Shown here piece by piece: positions 1 to 7,984 of a DNA stretch of 64,000 nucleotides (within the stretch, counting starts at the first letter, position 1; each line of letters starts with the position of its first letter). The position numbers and the translations under genes are program-made. Under the pieces are notes generated by a model, which saw only the letters and a list, made by a program, of their open reading frames with translations, was not told the origin of the DNA and searched no databases. The DNA comes from Methylocystis sp. H62 (lineage in GTDB: Bacteria > Pseudomonadota > Alphaproteobacteria > Rhizobiales > Beijerinckiaceae), in the NCBI RefSeq assembly GCF_015709515.1, contig NZ_JADNQZ010000054.1:1-64000 (forward strand), given 5' to 3'.

Positions 1-650
1 TGCTGGGATTGATCGAGGCGACGCCGGACTTGACGATCAGCGAACTCCTGGAGCGGCTGCTTGCCGAGCGCGGCGTGAAGGCCAGTCGCGCGACATTGTG
101 GACGTTTCTCGACCGTTGCGGTCTGACGTTCAAAAAAAGACCGCCCATGCGAGCGAACAGGACCGCCCGGACGTAAAGGCGCGGCGCGAAGCCTGGTTCG
201 AGAGCCAGCTCGATCTCGATCCGGAAAGGCTCGTCTTCATCGATGAGACCTGGACCACGACCAACATGGCGCGCAAATGCGGGCGCGAACAGAAAGGCGA
301 GCGGCTGCGCGCGAGCGTTCCGCACGGACATTGGAAGACGACGACCTTCATCGGCGGTCTGCGCTGCGACCGCATGACGGCGCCGATGGTTCTCGACGGG
401 CCGGTCAACGGCCAATGGTTCCAAGCCTATGTCGATCAGGTTCTGGTCCCGACGCTCTCGCGGGACGACATCGTGATCATGGACAATCTTGGCAGCCACA
501 AGGGCGCCGGCGTGCGCAAGGCCGCAGAGCGAACCGTCGACGCGCTATGGGACAGGATCGGCCTGCTGCTGAAGGAGTTCTCGCCGACAGAATGCGCAAA
601 CTTCTTCGCCGCCGCAGGATATGAACCGGTTTAAGGCGAATCCGCTCTAG
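1..650 (+). pseudogene. IS630-family transposase, 5'-truncated by window edge and internally deleted
   Basis: The N-terminal HTH part reads in frame 3 up to a stop at 174-176. The catalytic part continues in frame 2 from an A7 slippery run at 132-138, the usual -1 frameshift arrangement of this family. The catalytic part shows the first DDE aspartate (FIDETW) and the second (IMDNLGSHKG). It then jumps from GVRK straight to AAERTVDALWDRIG. The family normally has about 35-40 residues here, including the NPIE segment that carries the catalytic glutamate. That glutamate is absent, so the enzyme should be dead. The sequence after the stop at 631-633 (AAGGCGAATCCGCTCTAG) looks like a typical IS630 terminal inverted repeat ending near 650 at a TA-type target. 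Confidence 0.8.
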
Positions 651-875
651 CCAGTCGGCAAGCCTTCAATGGATTTCTGACGCAAGAAGATCGCGCTTGC
701 GGTGAACGGTCGCGAAATCGCCGGGCGTCCCCCATCGCAACGATGAACGTAGGCTTTCTGTGTATGCCATCGCGAAGACGATGTGATCGCCCCATGCCGC
801 GCCCTCTATCAAGGATTGAATTGTCGAACCAAACCAATACGACAGCGGCCGGAGGGGCCGCCGCCAAGCTTGGCG

Positions 876-1469
876 TCAAACCTTTTGCGTCGGAGGTAAA
901 AGGCCGACCTGCGATATCTTGCGAAGGAACTGCGGCTCCTCGGGCCAGCTGCACCAGGTCAGCGTCAAAAGGTCGTCGTGGATTTCGACCACTTCTGCCT
1001 CATACCAGCCCTCATCGGGGCCGGTCGTGGCGAGCATGACGCTGCCGACGCCGATGTCACCCCAGCCCCCAGGCAGCTTTAGCTGAGCCATATGGCCCCC
1101 GCCGCTGCCGCCCCCAGCGCCACCATGGCCTTCGGGCGAGCCTGCCGAGGCCGTACAGGCCAGTTTGGGGCCCTTGGCGGGCAACCCAGCGGCGGCGATT
1201 GATTGATACAGCCCCGCCCGCACAAAGGGCACGAAAGCGCGCCCGCTGGCGAACACCCGCCCCCGGGGTAGCTTGGCCGCAAGCGCCTGAAGCTCGGCCG
1301 TATCGAGCGGCACAACCCTCATGCCCATCAGCCTCGCCGCCTTCGTGGCCAGTTCGGCGCTTTCTTCGTCGAAGGTGGAAGCGTGCGGTTTGCGCGTGTC
1401 GTCGAGCCCCATGACGATCAGCACAGGCGTTGCGTCATGCTGGGCGGCGTGAATCGGCTTGGCGCTCAT
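876..1469 (-). CDS. Hypothetical protein, 197 aa
   Basis: I do not recognise this family. The ATG at 1469 is preceded by a good ribosome binding site (GGAGGG). A consensus sigma-70 promoter lies about 150 nt further upstream, so the gene is very likely expressed. The N-terminal half (residues 1-85) begins with a VLIVMGLDD strand followed by two helices and looks like a small alpha/beta domain. Residues 105-125 form a Gly/Ser/Ala-rich linker with a GGAGGGSGGGH run. The C-terminal 70 residues (WGDIGVGSVMLATTGPDEGWYEAEVVEIHDD) look like a small beta-barrel of the SH3/Tudor type, a fold that often reads protein or nucleic-acid ligands. No catalytic motif is visible. It belongs to the integrative element, so an accessory or host-interaction role is possible. 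Confidence 0.6.
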   Translation of the reverse strand: MSAKPIHAAQHDATPVLIVMGLDDTRKPHASTFDEESAELATKAARLMGMRVVPLDTAELQALAAKLPRGRVFASGRAFVPFVRAGLYQSIAAAGLPAKGPKLACTASAGSPEGHGGAGGGSGGGHMAQLKLPGGWGDIGVGSVMLATTGPDEGWYEAEVVEIHDDLLTLTWCSWPEEPQFLRKISQVGLLPPTQKV

Positions 1470-1486
1470 GGCAACCCTCCAGAAAA

Positions 1487-1507
1487 GACGAAGGGGGCCA
1501 GAGGCCC
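1487..1507 (-). terminator. GC hairpin in the leader of the 197-aa gene
   Basis: GGGGGCC and GGCCCCC arms of 7 bp flank a 3-nt loop. On the minus strand the hairpin is followed by a moderately T-rich stretch (TTCGTCTTTTC). It lies between the strong promoter at 1626-1654 and the start codon at 1469. It could be an attenuator or a weak terminator for readthrough from the gene ending at 1694. The T-run is interrupted, so the call is tentative. Confidence 0.35.
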
Positions 1508-1625
1508 CCGTGTCGGTTGAACAGTCGCTGGTGCGCGTGGTGGCCGTCGAAGCGACGGCTTTAATCGAGTTCTCACGTGGCTTTTCCTGTCGGCTTCAGC
1601 GAAGCGAAAATGCTCGCCGACGCTT

Positions 1626-1654
1626 ACTATAAAGGATTTTATTCCTATTGTCAA
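1626..1654 (-). promoter_or_regulatory. Consensus sigma-70 promoter
   Basis: Read on the minus strand, TTGACA (1649-1654) and TATAGT (1626-1631) are separated by exactly 17 nt. This is a near-perfect housekeeping promoter, unusual in a high-GC alphaproteobacterium. Transcription should begin near 1619 and run into the 197-aa gene through a leader of about 150 nt that contains a GC hairpin. Confidence 0.7.
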
Positions 1655-1693
1655 GATCAAGGTTCTGTCCTTCGTCGCCGCCAAGGGCGGGAT

Positions 1694-2701
1694 TCAGCCA
1701 CGGGGGCCCTTCAGCGCCACCCGGTCACAATCCTCATATGCCGGGCACTGGCGGCTTTGGCACCGGCCTCGGTCGTCGATCCGGTTGCCGTTGCAAATGT
1801 CCCGACCCCAAGCCGCACAGAATCCCCACAGAGCGTGTTGGACGAAACGCGGAAAGATCGCTGGATTTGCCGGATTGAACTCTCGAGCATCGATCCGCTC
1901 GGCAAGGCCCGAGACAATCGCCGCGCATCCGTTTGGCGCATAACATCCGGCGCCATAGGCGTGCTCCGCCCCAAGCCGACGGAGCACCCCCGTCCGGTGC
2001 AGAAAATTATGAATGAGCGTGTCGATGGCGATCATGTTTGCGCCGGTCGTCACCCATCGCTCGCGCTGCGGATCGCCCGCGAGCAACAGGTCCGCCAACA
2101 TCATGTTCCAGAGCTTTGGGCCGACGCCGGCGATATGACCGAGCGGTTCAAGCAACGCCGCTTGCATCCGTTGTTCTCGTCCCGGAACTCCCACGCCCGT
2201 ATCGGCTGCCTCCAAACGGGAGTCGATCCATCCGACGAAATCGCCGTCGCAAACGTCGCGGATAAATAGAAACAGGTTGTAGGCTGCGACGTTCAGCAAA
2301 CCCTTCCGAAGCGGATGTTTCGGCAAAGGACAGAATGGCCGAAGCGATGGCTCGGCGCATGTCTTGGCGCCCTTCCGGTAACTGCAAGCGTCAAAGCGCC
2401 AATAGCAACGCAACTTCGGACACAACGGCGGAGAGCGTAGTGCCGATTTAATTTCGGCATGTCGGATGCCGCCATGACGTGCGTCATAGTCGAGCGCGAT
2501 GGCATCGCTGATACCCTGCAAGGAGATCGAGGCAATCAGCCAATCGAAGATCGGCTCAGTATCGCGTCCGCTGACTGCATCTTGAATTTTCGCTTCAGAG
2601 AGCCGTACCGTTACGTCAGCGAGATAGTTGCGCGGCGCAAGCAACAGCGCCGGGCGCGTGACTCGAATGACATAATCCCAAGCCGACTGGCCGTCGCGCA
2701 T
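1694..2701 (-). CDS. Cysteine-rich helix-hairpin-helix protein, endonuclease III-like fold (inferred)
   Basis: The 335-residue product has a helix-hairpin-helix signature around residues 188-197 (HIAGVGPKLW), as in DNA glycosylases of the HhH-GPD superfamily and related DNA-binding proteins. It has two cysteine groups: C94, C99, C106, C115 and C124 in the middle, and a C-terminal set ending C-x10-C-x4-C-x5-C. The C-x5-C end recalls the iron-sulphur loop of endonuclease III, but the spacing differs from C-x6-C-x2-C-x5-C. I do not see the catalytic Lys/Asp pair of glycosylases with certainty. The ATG at 2701 has a GAGGA ribosome binding site. It lies 55 nt downstream of the DUF927 gene and probably shares its transcript. 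A DNA-repair or DNA-binding role is inferred; the family is not identified. Confidence 0.55.
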   Translation of the reverse strand: MRDGQSAWDYVIRVTRPALLLAPRNYLADVTVRLSEAKIQDAVSGRDTEPIFDWLIASISLQGISDAIALDYDARHGGIRHAEIKSALRSPPLCPKLRCYWRFDACSYRKGAKTCAEPSLRPFCPLPKHPLRKGLLNVAAYNLFLFIRDVCDGDFVGWIDSRLEAADTGVGVPGREQRMQAALLEPLGHIAGVGPKLWNMMLADLLLAGDPQRERWVTTGANMIAIDTLIHNFLHRTGVLRRLGAEHAYGAGCYAPNGCAAIVSGLAERIDAREFNPANPAIFPRFVQHALWGFCAAWGRDICNGNRIDDRGRCQSRQCPAYEDCDRVALKGPRG

Positions 2702-2756
2702 CGCATCCTCGCGGCTGCTAGCTGCAGCAGCGTTAGCGCGGGCTTAATAGCCGATG

Positions 2757-4469
2757 TCAACTCATACTTTTCAAATGGTCCACCAGATCGGGCGACAAAT
2801 AAATCCAGTAGATCCGGCCGGTTGAGCAAATCCCCGTCGGGCATTTGATTGTTAACTTTGGCTGCTTCCCAACTTCGGTCTTTGCCTGTCCCAAAGTTTT
2901 CAATTCGTGCATCAGAGTGCGATAGTCGGGAAACTCGCGTCGAAAGCGCTCAGATGGAATGAGAACCGCCTCTCTTCCGGCAACTGTCAACCGAAAGCCG
3001 TGCGCCGCGCGAAAATCATCAGGTGTCAAAGGGACATCAGGATGGTCGATCAAGTCCTGCTCATGGCGCTTCACGTAAAGCTGAATCCGCTGGATCGCCG
3101 ATTGGTTTAGCTGCGCCTCACAGTCATCGACCAAAGAACGATGCATTTGCAAAATGGATTGGACAACGGAATTCTTATCGAAAGGGAGAACTTCCCATTT
3201 GCATGCCAGCCAGCCAGCGATAGCTGTGAGCGCAAACGTCTTTCCGATTCGAGCAGACTCTCCTCGCGGCGCGCGTTCGACATATTGGCTTAGCAGCTTC
3301 TCGATTTGCGCACAGAACGCCGTCTCGTTCTGAGAAGCCTTTTTCACTAGGCATGCAACGAATTGTCTCGCTGCAGTTCCAAAATTCTCGCTTGTGCCTT
3401 TGCGGAGAAGCTCCGCCGCTTCCCGGCTAGTTGAGCACCCGTTCGGCAGGCTCGCGAATATGCCATAAGGACTTTGGTCGGAAATTCGAACAGTGAGCAT
3501 TCGGGATCGCAAGGCGCCCGCCACAGCTCCCTGAGAGCCCACGTGCTCCGCAAGAGACTTATTGGTGGTGCTCATCATCGCGACGCGCGCCTGACTTCCG
3601 GGCTGCACATCTCCATACCTCTTCTTCCGACCGGTTCCAGCCGTCCTAAAGACCGACGCGGATATGGTGTCTCGTTGCTGCTTTGAAGTGCTTCCAGCCA
3701 AATTCCCTTCGTCAAGCGCAAGAAATCCGTCAGCGTGTCTCAACTTGATTTCGTCTAACGCAGCCAGGGTCAGGTCCCATGTCTCGCATGCTCCTACATC
3801 GCTGTCGGGATTCCCGCCCCAGACCGACTGTGCAGCTACCAACGTCGTGGATTTTCCGCATTCGCGCCGGCCAACAAACTCCACCTGTGGATTTTGGAAG
3901 TCAGGAGGCGCGAAGCGCAACAATGGTCCTACAAAAGCGTAGGACAACGCGAACTGCAGGAGGGGCTGCCCTTCGACGAGTGGGCCTATCACCTCCTGCC
4001 AGTTGTCGACCGAGCCTCGTTGAGCAAATCTCTCGTCGGACTGGAAGGACACGACAATTTCGGTTTCGTCGTCTGGCGGCGACTGCACCGTCCCATCCGC
4101 GAAGACATAGTGACTTTGCAGCCAGCCGGGCCGCTCTGCAACAAGCGCGTCACGATATTCTTGCCGCCGCTCGATACTCTCCTTGAATTTGCTCTGTGCC
4201 GCTGATGTAAGGAAGGTCGTTCCTGGGCCCGTCATACGGCTGAACACCTTTGAAGGAAGTTGGTGAAGGTCATCTAACGCGAACCATACCGACCGCCTCG
4301 TCGTACCGTAGCGAATCCAATATCCGCCTTTCTGATCCCTGACGGCGTCAATGATACGCGCCTTCCCTACCTCTGGCTCTTGCTGACGTCGTAGGCGTTC
4401 GCCATTTGGTTTCGCTACGTAGCGCGTATCACCGTGCGAATGACGCCCTGCTTTTTTCTTGAGAGGCAT
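2757..4469 (-). CDS. DUF927-family ATPase / helicase-like protein
   Basis: The product of 570 residues (from ATG 4469) carries a Walker A motif GRRECGKS at about 200-207 and a Walker B GFLALDEG at about 248-255, followed by a sensor-like MMSTTN segment. This layout matches DUF927 proteins, which occur in phage and integrative-element replication modules, often beside or fused to a primase. The N-terminus is a basic segment (MPLKKKAGRH) and then a domain of about 150 residues with no clear primase motif. A TTG start at 4541 would add 24 residues. That extension is coded across a triple 8-bp repeat, so the ATG is preferred. It follows the candidate HUH initiator in the same direction, which suggests the two act together in element replication. 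Confidence 0.75.
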   Translation of the reverse strand: MPLKKKAGRHSHGDTRYVAKPNGERLRRQQEPEVGKARIIDAVRDQKGGYWIRYGTTRRSVWFALDDLHQLPSKVFSRMTGPGTTFLTSAAQSKFKESIERRQEYRDALVAERPGWLQSHYVFADGTVQSPPDDETEIVVSFQSDERFAQRGSVDNWQEVIGPLVEGQPLLQFALSYAFVGPLLRFAPPDFQNPQVEFVGRRECGKSTTLVAAQSVWGGNPDSDVGACETWDLTLAALDEIKLRHADGFLALDEGNLAGSTSKQQRDTISASVFRTAGTGRKKRYGDVQPGSQARVAMMSTTNKSLAEHVGSQGAVAGALRSRMLTVRISDQSPYGIFASLPNGCSTSREAAELLRKGTSENFGTAARQFVACLVKKASQNETAFCAQIEKLLSQYVERAPRGESARIGKTFALTAIAGWLACKWEVLPFDKNSVVQSILQMHRSLVDDCEAQLNQSAIQRIQLYVKRHEQDLIDHPDVPLTPDDFRAAHGFRLTVAGREAVLIPSERFRREFPDYRTLMHELKTLGQAKTEVGKQPKLTIKCPTGICSTGRIYWIYLSPDLVDHLKSMS

Positions 4470-4513
4470 TTTCACTTTTGTCGATCCTTTCGTAGCTGAG
4501 CGGAGCAATTGAG

Positions 4514-4537
4514 CTTTCCCACTTTCCCACTTTCCCA
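4514..4537 (+). repeat. Three perfect tandem copies of an 8-bp unit
   Basis: CTTTCCCA occurs at 4514-4521, 4522-4529 and 4530-4537 with no mismatch. It sits 45-68 bp upstream of the preferred start of the DUF927 gene, between it and the candidate replication initiator. Short iterated sites at such a place can be iterons or operator repeats. Three copies are few, so slippage is also possible. Confidence 0.6.
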
Positions 4538-4649
4538 CCAACGATTGTTGCCAATGTACAATGCGCGTTCGAACAACCGAGGTAGCAGCGCAGTGTTGCT
4601 GCTAAATTGGCGCAAGGAACACTCGCTAAGCTCAAAAAAGGCCTTGTTT

Positions 4650-5780
4650 TTATTCATCCACGCGACGCTGATAGATTGATAAGTACAACTCACGCATCGC
4701 CGGCGACCCGCCATTGCGGCGCGACCACGCATCGCTCAATATCGTGATGTCTCCAAGCGATTGCTGATTGAGCCAAACCAGATATTGGGTTTGGAACAAC
4801 CCTGGGATCCGAGACCCGTGCCGATCTCTTCGCTCCTCCCCATCGGAACACCGACGAACCGCTTTCTGCGGCCAGAACGACTTAAGCAAGTAAGTGAATT
4901 GCGTGACGCGGTCGTTCACTCTCTGGATCTTGATGGGTGCTGCTCCGGTAGCCGATTGCACATATCCGGGCTGACTTTTCAGTCCTCTAAGAGCTTCAGC
5001 TTTTTCGGCTGTGGAGACCCCGTGAAAATGAATCACATAGACGCCTGCGCTGGGCTCAAACTCGCCGTGGAGGAAGGCTATAAATACGCCTGGGAGATCG
5101 AGGACGCCTGCCCGCTTGAGGTGCGTGCGGAATCGATTTTTGAGCGTTGACGCTGAGATCGAATTAAGTTGCTCGGGCGTGAAGACCCAGTTCCTGTTCA
5201 GGACTGTGAAGGCCCGCAGGTCGGCATCAGGAATATGCTCCAGAGCTCGGAGCAAGGCGCCAATCACCTTTTTTCGAGTTCGCCGCATAGAGAGAGATGA
5301 CGCAAGCGTCGGTTCGAATGATTCCTCAGCAACGTTCGACTGCAGCTTCTGAAGGAGGCTGTTGGCGGCATCAGCGTCAATTGGTGGAGGCGGAAGATGC
5401 AGCACGCGGTGCTTTATTTGCCAGACCGCGCGCCTGACCTTTAAATCGACCCAATCAGGAGCGCCGTTGAGGGGAAGAGAGTAATTGATCGCTTTGATGC
5501 GATGCTTGTCCTCTCGCGCGCTGTCCGCGACCGTCTCAAACCATTCAACGGATGCTAATGGCGTATCAATGCGGCTAACCTCTTCGGTAAGTCGGACTTC
5601 ACCGTGATGTGACGGCGCAACACCCACTGTTTGGCGCGAGCGGCGTTGCCGTGTGATCTTTATTCCTGGCATAGAGAACCACCATCGCGCTTTGGCCAGC
5701 GCACGAGTTGTTTGGACCTGCGAGGCCGAGTTGCTTCGCACAGCAGTTGGCAGTGATTCGCGCACGCTACCGCCGGGCAC
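4650..5780 (-). CDS. Candidate HUH-type rolling-circle replication initiator
   Basis: The product is 376 residues from a GTG start at 5780, which overlaps the upstream gene by 14 nt; an ATG at 5672 is an alternative. Three features recall HUH replication proteins. There is a hydrophobic motif I-like strand (AFTVLNRNW, about 190-198). There is a histidine-hydrophobic-histidine motif in YVIHFHGVS (H251, H253). A tyrosine with a following lysine (TYLLKSF, Y297) resembles motif III. An aromatic FLHGEFEP strand precedes the HUH, as in many Rep and YagK/YfjJ-like (Inovirus Gp2) proteins. The family name is inferred, not recognised. A rolling-circle or nicking role would suit its place next to the DUF927 ATPase in an integrative element. 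GC content is below that of the chromosome. Confidence 0.5.
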   Translation of the reverse strand: MPGGSVRESLPTAVRSNSASQVQTTRALAKARWWFSMPGIKITRQRRSRQTVGVAPSHHGEVRLTEEVSRIDTPLASVEWFETVADSAREDKHRIKAINYSLPLNGAPDWVDLKVRRAVWQIKHRVLHLPPPPIDADAANSLLQKLQSNVAEESFEPTLASSLSMRRTRKKVIGALLRALEHIPDADLRAFTVLNRNWVFTPEQLNSISASTLKNRFRTHLKRAGVLDLPGVFIAFLHGEFEPSAGVYVIHFHGVSTAEKAEALRGLKSQPGYVQSATGAAPIKIQRVNDRVTQFTYLLKSFWPQKAVRRCSDGEERRDRHGSRIPGLFQTQYLVWLNQQSLGDITILSDAWSRRNGGSPAMRELYLSIYQRRVDE

Positions 5781-6528
5781 GACTCTCGAAATATTCAGCT
5801 AGTTGCCGCAATATGGATTCGACGTCCTGCTCGCTTTCTAGCAAGAGAGCCTGCGCACGAACCTCGAGACCGGTCATCCGAACTAGTTGTGCCGTGAGCT
5901 CTGCGAGCACGTACGCCCCAGATCGAATTTCAATGTGGAGCGTCGGATATTCGTCCGGGTTTGACGGGCTTAGACTCTGAAGCCGAGACTCCGTTTGTCT
6001 TTCTGCCCTCGAACCAGCCTTCTTGGCGGCCTTTCTCCGGCAATCCTTGATCTTCTTTTCGCGAAACCAATCGGCGAACTGCTCCTTCGACACGCCTTCA
6101 TCATGCGCCACCTTGAGGATCGAAGCGTGGCTCGAGCATTGCTTGCGCTCGGAAACAGTCTGTGGTTTTGCGGTCAGCTCAAGCGCGATCAATTCGACTT
6201 TGTTAACGGAGATCTTTCGCTTGCGCTTCTGAGAAAGGCGAGCGAGCGCGACTTGAATCGCGGTTTCACCGCCGTTTCTGATTTCAAGATTTAAAGCGTA
6301 CGCAAGTTCGAGTGTTGGCGTTAGGATTTCGCGACCACTCTTATAGAAGCCCCTGGCATTGAATCGTTCGGCTGCGAGAAGCGCTTCTCGCAGCGACTCA
6401 TCAGGTGAACGCAGTCGGACGTTAGTGTTGTTTGTCTCAGGGTAGCCTTTCGCCTCGCCCGTTATTTCGCTCTCGCCGAAACAAGCGGAAATTTGGTCGT
6501 TTGACCCCTCACTTTCGCGCGACGTCAT
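5767..6528 (-). CDS. Hypothetical protein, 253 aa, element-encoded
   Basis: I do not recognise this protein. It is largely helical and charged. A lysine/arginine-rich middle (about 98-105 and 163-177, with KKIKDCRRKAAKKAGSRAE) suggests nucleic-acid contact. The C-terminal 70 residues (LHIEIRSGAYVLAELTAQLVRMTGL onwards) form a predicted strand and long helices. The ATG at 6528 lies just downstream of the small gene ending at 6532, and its 3' end overlaps the candidate HUH initiator by 14 nt, so the genes are co-translated. It may be an accessory to replication or maintenance of the element. Confidence 0.55.
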   Translation of the reverse strand: MTSRESEGSNDQISACFGESEITGEAKGYPETNNTNVRLRSPDESLREALLAAERFNARGFYKSGREILTPTLELAYALNLEIRNGGETAIQVALARLSQKRKRKISVNKVELIALELTAKPQTVSERKQCSSHASILKVAHDEGVSKEQFADWFREKKIKDCRRKAAKKAGSRAERQTESRLQSLSPSNPDEYPTLHIEIRSGAYVLAELTAQLVRMTGLEVRAQALLLESEQDVESILRQLAEYFESRARR

Positions 6529-6531
6529 TTT

Positions 6532-6801
6532 CTAGCGCTCCAGGGAGCGGGCAGGTAGACGCTCCCGCTGGCGAATTCTTTCCCATGCGATCAGTTCGAG
6601 CTTATGACGGGAGATCGCGCGCATCCGTTGATTAAGCGGGGGCTGATGAAGCGCGATCTCAAGAGCATCGTCGCAGCCATGCGGTGCTATTTCGCACCGA
6701 GCGAAATTATGGGACGCGGCCCGCTCGCCGCCGTTGACCCGGTTCACCGTTCTTGCTCGCAACAGCGCGGTGTGATTTCGCCACGCGTCGCCCGTTCCCA
6801 C
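6532..6801 (-). CDS. Small hypothetical protein, 89 aa
   Basis: This reading frame overlaps the 3' end of the AlpA-like gene by 58 nt and ends 3 nt before the start of the 253-aa gene. It codes an arginine-rich peptide without recognisable domain. Its position in a compact, unidirectional gene series is the main support. The true start may be further downstream, for example near residue 30 or later, which would remove most of the overlap. It could be spurious. Confidence 0.3.
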   Translation of the reverse strand: MGTGDAWRNHTALLRARTVNRVNGGERAASHNFARCEIAPHGCDDALEIALHQPPLNQRMRAISRHKLELIAWERIRQRERLPARSLER

Positions 6802-6983
6802 GCGGCGAGCTCACCGACAAACCAATAACGTCGCGTGTTGATGTAGATCGGCCTTGGAAAGCCGAGCTTGTCCCGCGCGATCCATCGGTGGATGGTTCGC
6901 GGGGTCACGCCATATCGCTGAGACACCGCACGCATTGAGACCATTGCGCACGCTGCGCCGGAATCTAAATCCTGGATATTCAT
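6744..6983 (-). CDS. AlpA/excisionase-like helix-turn-helix protein
   Basis: The 79-residue product contains a MerR/AlpA-type winged helix: residues 18-45 (VSMRAVSQRYGVTPRTIHRWIARDK in outline) form the HTH. They are followed by GFPRPIYINTRRYWFVGELAAWE, the typical wing with the strand-turn-strand and the aromatic helix. Such proteins act as excisionases or activators of integrase and replication genes in P4-like elements. It is the first gene of the leftward series, after an intergenic region of 162 bp, and is therefore the likely regulator of the downstream replication genes. Confidence 0.8.
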   Translation of the reverse strand: MNIQDLDSGAACAMVSMRAVSQRYGVTPRTIHRWIARDKLGFPRPIYINTRRYWFVGELAAWERATRGEITPRCCEQER

Positions 6984-6998
6984 GCCCAGTGTCCTCCA

Positions 6999-7022
6999 AA
7001 GGCCGTGGAGAAGGCCGTGGAG
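6999..7022 (+). repeat. 12-bp perfect tandem duplication upstream of the AlpA-like gene
   Basis: AAGGCCGTGGAG occurs twice in direct succession (6999-7010 and 7011-7022), 16-39 bp upstream of the AlpA-like start codon. It may be a paired regulator site or a slippage product. No -10/-35 pair of good quality was found in the 6984-7145 spacer. Confidence 0.5.
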
Positions 7023-7145
7023 AATAATTACCGATCCCGGACCTAGGCGCAGTCCAATAGTCTAAAATGATTGTGAACCGAGTTTTGACCTAACCCGCAC
7101 AGAGTACGTTCCGGCAAACTTTAAGGCCAAACCTAAAGCAATCGA

Positions 7146-7919
7146 TTAATTTCTGGCCTTGTTTTTGAGGTTTCGCGCAGGCAGCAATTCATCAAATAGC
7201 GATTTCAAATTTAGTTTTACAGTTGATTCGCTCGGGACATTGTCTGAGATTTCCTCTAAGTGAAGAAGAATACGGTCAATTACGTCAGCTCGCGAGATTT
7301 TCCCGGGGTTATTACGGATGAATTGTTCCGCAAATTTTTTTACTTCTGACCAATCATTATACGTTTTTGGTCGCCCGCGTTTTTTGGGCTGTGGCGACAA
7401 AGCCTTGCAGGTTGGCGACAGTCGTTCGACCCCCGTCCGATAAAATTCAACCTGCGTCGCACGGGTTCTGATCAATCCCTCGATATTATCGAAGACGACT
7501 GCGCTCGCCGTAAAATTTATGTTGGCCCATTCCCACAGAGACGGCGCTAGCTCTTGATTGAGTTTTGGCTTCTCTAAAAGGTCAGATTCCAAGAAGATAC
7601 GAATGCGGGAGCCTTGCAGTATAACCGTGTAATGGTCGCCCCTAACGGAAAGGTGATGGCGTCCCTCTGAAAGCAGGTTTAACTCTTTCCGGAGATCCAG
7701 AAAGCGGTCGCGATCAAGATAATAAATGTGCTCCGCCGAAGAATCCTGGTGGGGGTTCCCTACGGTGATGGTGGAAAGCAGATGCGTGCGGACCACACCG
7801 GCCCGAGCATAAAGCTCGGCGTCTTGAAGGGCCCGCCGGAGGCGATCTTCAGGATTTTGTTCGCCGCCAGCTCTGAGCAACTCGATGGCGTTACGCGAAG
7901 GAATCCAATCGGAAGCCAT
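7146..7919 (-). CDS. Hypothetical protein with AT-hook motif, 257 aa
   Basis: The family is not recognised. The clearest feature is an AT-hook core, KKRGRPKTY, at about residues 179-187, a minor-groove DNA-binding motif. It separates an N-terminal region of about 170 residues from a helical C-terminal region (WSEVKKFAEQFIRNNPGKISRADVIDRIL in outline) that looks like an HTH or tetramerising bundle. The gene lies 65 bp downstream of the integrase in the same direction and has lower GC than the chromosome. A DNA-binding or nucleoid-associated role within the element is plausible. Confidence 0.55.
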   Translation of the reverse strand: MASDWIPSRNAIELLRAGGEQNPEDRLRRALQDAELYARAGVVRTHLLSTITVGNPHQDSSAEHIYYLDRDRFLDLRKELNLLSEGRHHLSVRGDHYTVILQGSRIRIFLESDLLEKPKLNQELAPSLWEWANINFTASAVVFDNIEGLIRTRATQVEFYRTGVERLSPTCKALSPQPKKRGRPKTYNDWSEVKKFAEQFIRNNPGKISRADVIDRILLHLEEISDNVPSESTVKLNLKSLFDELLPARNLKNKARN

Positions 7920-7984
7920 AGGCAGGTGCCTGTCTTATATCTCAATTCGCGGGAGCGCGGTTACTATACAAGTGCGTGGTGTTA

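Noticed and set aside
1577-2269. Long plus-strand frame of 230 codons
   Set aside because: It lies antisense to the 335-residue HhH protein, has no ribosome binding site, and its sequence is Arg/Pro/Ala-rich without family features.
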